From Physcia stellaris (taxonomy: Eukaryota; Ascomycota; Lecanoromycetes; Caliciales; Physciaceae): 64,000 bases of DNA. The stretch is taken from positions 744,001 to 808,000 of the forward strand of contig JABSSW010000002.1 of the NCBI GenBank assembly GCA_018902385.1, written 5' to 3'. This document shows, piece after piece, positions 54,727 to 64,000 of the stretch (position 1 is the first letter of the stretch; each line of letters begins with the position of its first letter). A program made the position numbers and the translations under genes. A model generated the notes under the pieces. The model saw nothing but the letters and a program-made list of their open reading frames with translations, had not been told where the DNA came from and made no database searches.

Positions 54727-57212
54727 ATGACTGTCGCACCCGCCGTTCCTGAGTAGGTCTATTCCTGGATCTCTCTGTTCAATAGGCTCTCTCTCAGTTT
54801 ATGAAACAAGCTAACGGTCTTATTTCCAGGATAGTCGAGGAAGAAATCGAATCTGCAATCGAAAGCCGAAATGAGAGTCTACCCTCCCTGAGGGAATTGG
54901 GGCCCCCGGATCTTGTACACCTGGTCAAGCGGTCTGTTAAGTCAGGCGGCCAGCAAGTACGTACGCAAATCATGAACAGTTGTCCCGGTTCCTGTGTTGA
55001 TGAGGCTGCAGAATGGAGTATACCACCATGTCACTGGCACCGACGCCTCGTCCTCAGCTAGTCTCGCAGCTTATGTCAATACGCTCATCTATGCTCCGAA
55101 CGACAAGACCCAGAAGGTTGCTTCGGGCTTATATTGGTTGGGTCTTTATTGAGAAAGATCTGGTATATCGACTGATGGTTTAACAGCTGCTACAATGCCT
55201 TCTCTCGGCTGGATATGCGCGTAGAGGTCAAGATCCCTGGCGGGGTTGAAAGCTACTGCATTGATGAACGTGGCGATAAGCGAGTTGCTTCGGATGCGCT
55301 CTGGCTAGAGACTTTCCTCTGTGGTGTTCTCAGGGCATATTCATACGCAGATGACGGCAGCGGGGATAGTATCAGAAAGATAATCGGTGTCAGAAGATTT
55401 GATCCGATTATGAACACTGAAGTAGAGCACAAATTCCTGGAAGCTGCCGAAAGGCTTTTCTTCAAAGGTACGTACACCCAGGAGCACGCATACAGATCCT
55501 TGTTTGACTCCTCCTTAGGATGGCAGCTCGGTTCGGATCCTGAGATTCAAGTACCTAACCTGGTTTCTAACCATCTCACCACCGGTCTTATGAATTACAT
55601 CCATACAACAGGAAGATACACTTCTGGTATCAATCTTTTCGAGAAACTTCGAACACGAGATATAGAAGTCTCTTCACTACTTGCACGCGTGCTGATATCT
55701 GCCGATGAAGAGGTACAAGCTATCAAACTTCTACACGACGCAGTCAGTGAACTTCCTATGGACTACTCTCTTCTCACCTGTCAAGCTGCATTCTGTCAGA
55801 GCAAGGGTCGTCTTGATTGGGCGCTCGAGTGCGCCAAGCGAAGCGTGACGGCTGCACCCAGTGAGTTTGGGACTTGGGCACAGCTGGCTGAAATTTACGT
55901 TGGATTGGAGGAATGGGACCTGGCGCTCTTAACCTTGAACTCCTGTCCGATGTTTACCTACCAAGATAAGGACGCGCCTCGCATGCCGGAACCAGCTCGT
56001 GTACTGCTTCCTATATTACCAGATACCATGCTCGATGAATTGGATGAACCGTCGCAAGCTGATGATATTGAGCTCGTGCACCCTTCTCTCCGCAAACTTC
56101 ACGCTGCGGGTTACAGAGGGACTTTCCTGAAGGCATACAGTCTCCTCACAGAAATAACTTCCAAGATTGGTTGGGACCAATTGCTGAAAATTAGGAGTCA
56201 AGTATTTGTCATGGAAGAAGAGTATCGAAGTGAGAAGCAGACCGGTGCTCCGCAACAAACATCACCGAACAAGAACGCAAGTACCACAGCCCTCCGGGCC
56301 CAGAGTCCTAGTCCAGGTATCAACGGGAAAGCCATAAATCATCAAGGCGGCAAAAGCGAAGACGAGCAAGACGAAGAAGCACCCTCAGATCCTGGGACTC
56401 TTGTGGGGGAAGGGTCGCTCAACGGTGGACCAGACAGCGCTATTATTGACGCAGACAGGTCCATCGAGAGGCCTGAACATATTGTTACTTCCGAGGAAGC
56501 TAAAGCTGGCAACGAGGATGTGAGAAATCTACCCACCCACTTGCTGATTGTTTGTTTCGGGCTAACACTCTTAGCCTGATCCATCACACAGCACGTATAC
56601 ACATTTTCACAACAAGCGGCTCTGCGAGCGTTGGCTTGATAATCTGTTCATGGTTCTGTATGAGGACCTACGGATATACACTATCTGGAGAACGGACATG
56701 GCTCGCTCAGCTGCAGACACGTCATCTCCAAGCTCTCCCAACAATACATATCACAAATCTGCCGAAGAGTGGGAGATCCTTGGAGAGTTGGCTGATCGAC
56801 TGCATCACAATCAAGAAGCAGTCGAGGCTTACCAGCACTGCTTGAGGGTCAGGTTTAGTGCGAAGGCGATGCGAGGTGTAATGGGCTGGTACGAGAAGCA
56901 AGGGAGAAATGGTGATGTACTGCAAGCGATGATAAGATTGATCGCGTGGCAGTACAGATGGTACTCTGAGGTAAGTGTTGTCTCCAGGACGCATAAGTGG
57001 CAAGTAGTGCCATGATCGGCCAGCTGACTTCAATATGCTTCCAGTTCTCGCCTGACCTTCTCCGGACTGTGCGCAAGCTCATCGAGAACGAAGGAGCGGT
57101 CAAAGTGCGAAGTATTGTACAAGCGACCAGTCTACCACAGTCAGTACTTGATCTGACCCATCGCTATGTGGAGCTTTGTGCTACATTCCGAAGTAGCGGT
57201 AGCGATGGTTGA
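54727..57212 (+). CDS. BUD7: ChAPs-family exomer protein (Bud7/Bch1/Chs6 class)
   Basis: Six exons: 54727-54752, 54830-54956, 55012-55136, 55187-56549, 56617-56970 and 57045-57212, giving 720 residues with consistent phases. N-terminal ELGPPDLVHLVKRSV and YHHVTGTDASSSASLAAYVNTL are typical of Chs5-Arf1-binding proteins, followed by CYNAFSRLDMRVEVKIPG. TPR-like repeats follow (AIKLLHDAVSELPMDYSLL, AKRSVTAAPSEFGTWAQLAEIYV). A variable acidic/Ser insert at about residues 430-530 precedes RLCERWLDNLFMVLYEDLRIYTIWR and AEEWEILGELADRLHHNQEAVEAYQHCL. ChAPs bind Chs5 and Arf1 at the trans-Golgi and sort cargo such as chitin synthase to the surface. The intron 4 acceptor is AACAAG at 56616, the only one in phase. 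Filamentous fungi often carry a single ChAPs gene; paralogue choice is therefore nominal. Confidence 0.9.
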
Positions 57213-57931
57213 GCTCGATATATGCATTAGACGCAGCGAATGTTACTTCATCACCATTTTTCATTTTAGCGGCTGTAGCTTGAATATTGAATGGTATCTG
57301 CAGAGCACATTGCGGATGCAGGCCAAAGTGTACCCTAGTCGTACCAAATGATCGAGGTGAAAGACCATCTGATTTCGACTTAATTTCCCGATTCTCAAAT
57401 TCCGAACGTCCAATAAGACCGGTGAACAATGCGATAAGGACGCACATGACAAAGTCTCTCGTATCCATATCTCCAATCTAACTATCAGCGAGGGGCTAAC
57501 ATTCTATCTGTCTTGAGGAGAGGAGCTTTAGAAGAGAAATCCAAATATGATTTGCTCGCAAGGAGTTTCGAACACGGAGCCTGCTCTTAGCGCAAGATTA
57601 AGCGAAATCCCACTTCGCCTTGTGAGTCAAGCGCGCAGACCCCGCCAACTTTCTCCTTCCGCCTTGACCATCACACCATTTGCAGCAACAGCTTTTCCCC
57701 AATTTCCCCATCACCCCTTCCCACCAACCTGTTCTTTTCAGCTATACAGTTGCCAGTATACCCCATGGTTAAGCGAGCTGTTAGGGCTTCTCTGCATGTT
57801 GTCGTCGCTCAAGGCTCTATTCGCACCATCAACACCTCCAGGACCCTGGCTGTTGCAGAGAACGTTAGCTTTCTGCTGGAACGATGACGGATTGACCGTT
57901 AAATTGAGTAAATAACGAGATATAACTCATC
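57213..57931. other. Intergenic between BUD7 and BRF1
   Basis: About 720 bases, no gene. The part near 57700-57760 is C/T-rich and probably belongs to the BRF1 promoter or leader. Confidence 0.5.
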
Positions 57932-60500
57932 ATGTCTGCTACACCGGACCCTGTCCATCGGCCACGGCCGCCCAAAAGGCAAAGATTGGATAGCTTCAAA
58001 TATCCTCAGCCTAGGTCTTCACCGGCAGTATCCCAGACCCAGCACGTCGAAAAGGCATCAGCTAAGAGATGTCAAAATCCATCCTGTCAATCGTTAGACA
58101 TTGGCGAAGAAGATGGGATTGTCATCTGTCAGCAGTGTGGCACCGTCGTCAATGAAATCAACATCGTCTCCGAGATGCAATTTGCTGAAACCGCCGCTGG
58201 CGGCCATATTGCATTGGGTTCATACGTCGGAAATGACCAAGCCCATGCTTCCAGTGGGATTACGGGCTTAAGACATGGTGGTAGCACTAGTCGTGAAATG
58301 ACTGAGTCGAATGGTAAGTCTTCCCTTGGTTTGATTGCTTTGGGTTGCTGCTCAGTCTTGGGCAGGAAGACGCTATATCCATCAAATAGGGGCCGCCTTG
58401 ATCATGCCTCCGAGCCTCACAGATTCCGGATTTAATGTCTACAAGCTCGCAGTTGCAAACAACTTCATCCAAGGTCGGACAACAAGGAGTGTGGCAGCCT
58501 GTTCTCTTTATATTGCTTGTCGTTTGAGGGAACATGAGAACTCGTACATGCTCATTGATTTTGCAGATATATTGCAGGTAAGGAACGTGACGTTTTCCTT
58601 GACGAGCCGTTCCAATTGACCGTTGTAGTTAAATGTCTTCAAGCTCGGCAATTTGTATAAGAGCTTACTCGAAGACCTTCGCATCAATGGGACCGGCTAT
58701 CTAGTCCATCCACTAAACCCCGAGACACTCATCTGGCGATTTGCTTCGAAGATTGAGCTTGGCTCCCATACTACGCAAGTCGCTAATGACGCCGTCCGAA
58801 TCGTCCAGCGTATGAGGCGAGACTGGATGACACCTGGACGAAGACCTGCTGGTATCTGTGGGGCGGCACTTATCATGGCAGCACGGATGAACAACTTCCG
58901 TCGTACCGTTCGTGAGATGGTATACACTGTCAAAGTAACCGAAATTACCTTGATGAAACGGCTGGCGGAGTTCGCAAAGACCGGTAGTGGTGGGCTCACT
59001 GTAGAAGAGTTTCGCAGAATAGATTTAGAGCGCTTTGAAGATCCTCCAGCTTTTCAAGCAGAGAAGAAAAAGAAGCCCGGTCGAAAACGAAAAGTAATCG
59101 AGCTCGATGATGACGGAGACACCAACTCTGACTCTGAGCGAGCGATGTCAGCTGTGCCTTCCACTGTTGGCAACGAACCATCGAAGTCGTCAAAAAAGAC
59201 ACAACAGCAAACCCAGAGTAGCCGTCAGAGCATGCCGCCACCACCTACGCCAATCGATCCTCAACTCCTGGCACATGACTCCCAAACCACAGCTTCCGGC
59301 CCTCAACCCACAAGCTCCGAACCACCCGCAAAGAAAAGACGAGGTCGTCCCCCTTCAAAAGCCAAACAGCCTACCTCCAAGGCTCAAGCTCCAGACTCAC
59401 TTCCAGCCACCCAACCTCTCAACGACGAAGGCCTTGACGTACTCATGAACCCAACAACAACCCTGACCCAAGCTTCCGCCGCTTCATTCACACAAATCCT
59501 CGATTCGACCACAGACCCAGACAATGAAGGAGAAGCGGTCGATATTGCCTCCATCTCGACCCGCCCCCCAATTCGAATGACAGAGGAGATCTCAGATTCT
59601 GAATTTGCCCCCAACGACCCCGAAATTCACAACTGCAAGCTCACGGAGGAAGAGAGCGCGATCAAGACTCTCATTTGGACGCATGAGAACCGAGAATGGA
59701 TCCGCGCGCAGCATGCCAAGGAACTCAAACAACGCCTCATGGAGGAAAATGGCACAGTCCCACAGATCAAGAAACGAATCCGAAGGCGGACGCGCATGGG
59801 CGATATGCGCGCTTATCGCCGCGGGCAGGTAGATGAGAACGGTGAGGCGCTGGATGAGGAGGAGGATAGTATGCCAGCAGCGGGAGCGGCGGATGCCGTG
59901 GGCAAGATGCTGATGAAGAGAGGGTACAGTCGGAAGATCAACTATGAGGCTGTCAATAAGGTGTATGAGCGTAGTGCCAGTAGTAAGGGAAGTACGAGTA
60001 CGAGTAGGAGAGCGAGCGTGAGTGTCGCAGGGAGTCCTGGTGCTGGCGACTTGGGTACTAGAAGTCCTGGCGCTGCGAGTCCTCCTGCCCCCAGCTCTGG
60101 TGTGGGCAGCCCGAACGCAAGGACGCCATTCTCGATGTTGGCATCTTCAAAATCTCGCAGGGGAAGCGTTACGGTCCGTGTGACCACGCCTGGCGGGACG
60201 AATAGGCTCACTCGTCCTTCAACTCCTGCAGCGACGCTCACGCCTCAGCCTCGACCCCTTTCTCCTCCTGCTCCAAATGTAGCACTGGAAGAAGAGGAGG
60301 TTGACGAGAACGCTATCGCAAATGACAACATCCCCATCCCCATTCCGGATGATATCGCAGATGACGACGATGAGGAGGGGAACCCAGATGATTACTATGA
60401 TGAAGTTGAAGATGAGGCTGAAGATGAGGGGGATGAGGATATTGAGGCTATGCTTGAGGCGATACGAAAGCAGGGAGAAGAGGGCGGCGACGAAGGATGA
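57932..60500 (+). CDS. BRF1: TFIIIB subunit Brf1
   Basis: Three exons, 57932-58313, 58366-58577 and 58629-60500, give 821 residues. An N-terminal extension (PRPPKRQRLDSFKYP) precedes the zinc ribbon CQNPSCQSLDIGEEDGIVICQQCGTVV at about residues 48-76. Two cyclin-type repeats follow: RRYIHQIGAALIMPPSLTDSGFNVYKLAVANNF...RSVAACSLYIACR with DFADILQLNVFKLGNLYKSL, then HPLNPETLIWRFASKIELG...RPAGICGAALIMAARMNNFRRTVREMVYTVKVTEITL. The Brf1 homology block is DSEFAPNDPEIHNCKLTEEESAIKTLIWTHENREWI, and RKINYEAVNKVYERS lies further on. The tail is Ser/Pro-rich, then highly acidic. It carries the TBP and Bdp1 contacts that place RNA polymerase III on tRNA and 5S genes. Confidence 0.94.
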
Positions 60501-61300
60501 AATGCAGGTAATGATCTAATACGGAGGACCTGGAAACAGGAAAGGGAGAGCACTCAGCACAGACATCTTGCATGGTTATATAGCGAGGCGTCCACAGTAG
60601 GAGAAGAATTCTTTGCACGTTGGAAGTGCCAATTGGCAGGAAGAAGTCTACATGGCGCTAGATACCCCTCGTTGTTGAAGCAGATTCTAGATATGTTCAG
60701 ACTTTTTGAACATGAGTTTCACTCGATAGTGGCGAAAAGAAGTCGACGGTGGAGCTCGTGTCCTCACCTCCATCGACTTGAACACGCAGCGAATTGTTAG
60801 CCTTTGAGTTCAATTCGTACAGATGTGTGTCTTTCCTCGCTGATGCTTTCCTCTCTCCACCACGGCCGCCAAATGCTGGTGGCGGCTTACACTCCTTACT
60901 CAGGACTGAATTTAGGGCTCCAGGACCTTCGCACCGTTTAAATCGTAGCACTGCGAGGTCCCAATCTTGTCATAGGTTCATGGGGCGAAAGTGACCTCAG
61001 GCTCTCAGGTTGAAGAAGCACTGAAGCAGAGATCTTCCAGGCTCGTGCTTCCGTGTCTTTGTTACTAGCGCGTTTCCTAAGCGACGCGATTGACGCTTGT
61101 CCTGAATGAGCTTTATGGGATTCTCCGGCCCTTCTAGTATTTTGCTCTTAAGAGCTTCTCTTTTCACTGTCGTTATCGTACTGATCTGATAGGGCTTTTC
61201 AGTAAGCGTTCAGTATGGCGTTCCCATAATATTCTGAGAATCCCAACGATTTCCCTCCCCAGTGACCGAATCCCAGATCTTGAATAAGACGTTAAAGGGA
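60501..61300. other. Intergenic between BRF1 and MUS81
   Basis: 800 bases with short frames only. Confidence 0.5.
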
Positions 61301-63840
61301 ATGGCCACAGCAGCAGAATGCGCCAACCCATTGCTCGCGCAGTTCTTGAAGGAATGGTGGGATATTGCGAAAGAAAGGAACTCTAAGGGGGCTACAACGT
61401 TAGTATAAAGAGTCTCCCAGAATAGAAACCGATGCTAATGCTTCCAAGGTACAAGCGAGCGTACGAGTCGATGATAGCCTGCCCTTTGACGTTCACGCAT
61501 CCTTCAGAAGCTTCAGTACTGCACGGCTTGGGAGCGACGCTTTGCGAACGTCTGACAAATGAGCTGAAGAAGCATTGCGAAAGAAATGGCTTACCCCTAC
61601 CAAAGAAGTGTACCTAAGCCAGTGACGAACGATTCACGCTTATAGTTGCTGATAAGAAGCAGCGCGCAAACGTCAAAGCCTTGAGGGTCTCGAAGCTCCG
61701 TTGCAAGACACATCGCCTCCCAAGAAGCCTCGTAAAAGCAAACCCTATGTACCCAAACTAAGGACGGGGGCGTATGCCATACTTATGGCACTGTCAGCCC
61801 TTGACGAGGACTCTGACCCAAGACTTACAAAACAAGAGATATGTCTACTGGCCCAGGAACACTGTGAAGCTTCATTCACGGCTAGTGAGCCTGGGAAGTT
61901 CTACACGGCTTGGAACTCTATGAAAACGTTGGAAGACAAAGATCTTGTATATGCCAAGGGTCGACCACAACGGAAATATCAGCTGACTGAAGAAGGCTGG
62001 GAGGTTGCAAGACGTATTCGGAATGTCGGTAGTGCAATTAGTCAAGCTGGTCCTGGGGATGCCAGTAGCAGGGAAAGGGAGTTGCCATCACAAGTACAAG
62101 CAAAAGCAAAGGTCCCTAAAGCGCCCAGATCGAAAGTTAGAACGCTTCAGTCATTAACTGACTTCCTCGACCTAGAGGATGATTTCGATGGCCTAGATTC
62201 CCTTTCAGTACCCAAGCCACCCCCAATTCACGATGCACCCCATCCAAGTTCATCAATAGGTACTGGTGAAGCAGGACAAAGGCTTGGTGGTGCGCCAGTG
62301 GACAAATTTGGCACGTATAATCCGAGAAAAGAACGTCAAAAAGGGATAGGGCGAGAAATCGTCGACCTCAGTTCTAGTCCGGAGAGCACCCCAAAACCTG
62401 CGAAAGCCCTTTGGTCATTCGAGGAGGGTTTTGCGGAGAATACATCTAACAATAAAGCAAGCGCAGCTCCTACACGCAAAATCTCAGCACGTGTACCAGA
62501 ACCTGCTAAAGCCTTGTGGTCTTATGAAGAAGGCTTTGCAGAAAATACATCCAGAAAGGAGGCAAGAAAAGCACCTGCGAGCCATCCTTTACCACCAGCC
62601 CTCAACCCTGCAAAAGCCTCATGGTCCTTCGACGAAGGCCTCACAGACAAACACCCTAGAAAAGCTTCAAATAAAGCTACCTTGAGCAAATCCTCAACAC
62701 TCGCTCAAGAACCAGAGGAAGCCTTGTGGTCATATAAAGACGGTTTCACGGAAAACACCTCCAGAAGCAAGGCCAGTGTAGCCCCTCGAGTCCCTGCACC
62801 GAACCTATCAGTAACCGCCGGACCTATACGTCCATCGAATGACACCAATGTCTTTAATAGCAAAGCAGACAACGCAGCCGCAAATAATTCCTTAGAAATC
62901 AGGGACAATTCACGCTCATCTAAAGAACCCTTTCCAACCTTCCAACCCATCACCCTCCAACCCGGCACGTTCACCATCCAACTCCTCCTCGATTCCCGCG
63001 AAGTCCGCGCCAAAGACGACAGAGACTACATCGCCCGCGAACTCACAAAAAAGGGCCTCAACCCCATCACACGCGCCCTCGACCTCGGCGACTTCTTCTG
63101 GGTCGCCCGCACCAACGACCCCACCCTACTCACGCGCTACGGCGAAGAAGGCTGTGAAATCGCACTGGACTACATCGTAGAGCGCAAACGGCTCGACGAC
63201 CTCATCGCCAGCGTCAAAGACCGGCGCTTCCACGAGCAGAAATTCCGCCTCCGGCGCTCGGGCGTCAAGCACGTCGTCTACCTGATCGAAGACATCAGCC
63301 TCAGCGCAGAGCACAAAGCGCGCTACCACGACATGGTGCAGACCGCGATCGGGGAGACGCAGGTCCTGGACGGGTATTTCGTCAAGCGCACCCTCAAGCT
63401 GGACGACTCGATCCGCTACCTCGCGCGCATGACGCGCCTGCTGCAATCCCTCTATGAAAACAAACCGCTGCTCGTCATCCCGACGCGCCATCTCGATGCG
63501 CGCACTTATTTACCCTTCGTCACGCACCTCCGCGCTACCCAGCCGGGGACTAGCTATAACGTCACCTACCCCGCGTTCAAGAGCCTGGCTAGTAAATCCG
63601 ACACCACGACGCTGAGGGACGTGTACCTGAAGATGCTGATGTGTACGCGGGGTTTGAGCGGGGAGAAGGCGATTGAGGTGCAGAAATGTTGGGGGACGCC
63701 GAGGGCGCTGATTGAGGCGCTGGAGGGGGAGGGGGGAGGGGTTGTTGGAGGGGAGGCTGGGGAGGAATGCTGTTGCGAGGAGGCGGGTGGGGAGGGTGCT
63801 TGGTGCTAAGGTTGCGGGGATTTGGGGGTCGGAGGGTTGA
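61301..63840 (+). CDS. MUS81: Structure-specific endonuclease subunit Mus81, with a frame break near the end
   Basis: Exons 61301-61398, 61449 to about 61609, and about 61660-63840; the second intron's ends are uncertain (GTACCT donor, GATAAGAAG acceptor is the pairing that keeps phase). N-terminal HhH: NPLLAQFLKEWWDIAKERNSK...TYKRAYESMIACPLTFTHPSEASVLHGLGATLCERLTNEL. Winged helix: KPYVPKLRTGAYAILMALSAL...LTKQEICLLAQEHC. A linker carries a fourfold repeat (62397-62762). The ERCC4 nuclease domain begins LLLDSREVRAKDDRDYIARELTKKG and holds the catalytic IVERKRLDDL and RFHEQKFRLRRSGVKHVVYLIED. C-terminal HhH2: YLKMLMCTRGLSGEKAIEVQKCWGTPRALIEAL. After this a G-rich stretch (63727-63745) breaks the frame; one base removed leads to RNAVARRRVGRVLGAKVAGIW, the expected Mus81 end, stopping at 63840 (about 812 residues). 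With Eme1/Mms4 it cuts joint molecules in recombination repair. Confidence 0.92.
62397..62762 (+). repeat. Four-copy protein repeat in the Mus81 linker
   Basis: Copies at about 62397-62448, 62502-62552, 62604-62656 and 62710-62762 encode PAKALWSFEEGFAENTS, PAKALWSYEEGFAENTS, PAKASWSFDEGLTDKHP and PEEALWSYKDGFTENTS, spaced about 100 bp apart. Confidence 0.85.
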
Positions 63841-64000
63841 AGTGACTTCTTTTGCTTCGAAAAAGTAAGGTGTATGCAATAGAGTTGAATGCGACGTGGA
63901 TGTTTGATGTGCACTGACAATTCCCCTCCCCCTACCCCCTATATATTGGCTATTTCCACATCTGAGAGGTTTGCGGTTCCGGACATATCTACTCTTCTGA

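Noticed and set aside
57181-57468. 95-codon minus-strand frame after BUD7
   Set aside because: No family and no promoter or splice support; likely chance in the intergenic region.
57550-57640. tRNA-like GTTCGAAAC on the minus strand
   Set aside because: No matching acceptor stem or D-arm; the T-stem pairs poorly.

Overview
This is a filamentous ascomycete (Pezizomycotina) nuclear contig, possibly Dothideomycetes, although nothing here fixes the class. Evidence: single-copy eukaryotic housekeeping genes with short GT-AG introns (mostly 46-87 nt, GTAAGT/GTATGT-like donors, CTAAC/CTGAT-like branch sites), a Pth11/SAT4-type fungal rhodopsin-like membrane protein, a ChAPs-family protein, and a gene-poor AT-rich island of mutated LTR retrotransposons set between GC-balanced gene blocks.

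Layout. 1.4-14.6 kb: rhodopsin-like receptor, SDR, flavohemoglobin (YHB1, minus), MaoC-type dehydratase, arginine methyltransferase (HMT1, minus), a decayed tRNA-Ala, PER1 (GPI-anchor remodelling) and PCM1 (UDP-GlcNAc synthesis). 14.87-26.07 kb: one nested transposon block. A Ty1/copia element with 144/153-bp LTRs and a GGTAC target duplication is interrupted by a Ty3/gypsy element with 320-bp LTRs and a CGAAT target duplication. 26.7-47.7 kb: a NADAR-family protein, the divergent ribosome-biogenesis pair RRP3/SSF1, a long Ser/Arg-rich fungal protein, EMC1, a roughly 3-kb stretch with no firm gene, a small acidic nuclear-type protein, the divergent pair RIB5/CoA-transferase III, and a PHD-finger protein with a GW/WG-rich tail. 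47.9-63.8 kb: HIR3 (minus), then BUD7/BCH1, BRF1 and MUS81 (plus).

Main result. The transposon island carries a RIP-like mutation load with an unusual context. By hand alignment of the two LTR pairs, all 37 transitions (25 gypsy, 12 copia) lie at CpT or CpC (or ApG/GpG on the other strand); none is at CpA or CpG. Inside the elements C survives almost only before A or G, Trp TGG codons have become TGA, and all 16 long forward reading segments I checked end in TGA. Canonical ascomycete RIP prefers CpA, so indices built for it would score this region as unmutated.

Caveat on the gene models. At least seven otherwise intact housekeeping or conserved genes carry one single-base frame break, most at short G or C runs, and each model returns to a whole number of codons if one base is added or removed. 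This pattern suggests uncorrected sequencing or assembly indels rather than seven pseudogenes. Other oddities are 14-20 nt microexons in HMT1 and PCM1, a first HIR3 coding exon made only of the ATG, two GC-AG introns, a fourfold internal repeat in MUS81, and twin TTATCGATAA palindromes in the RRP3/SSF1 promoter.
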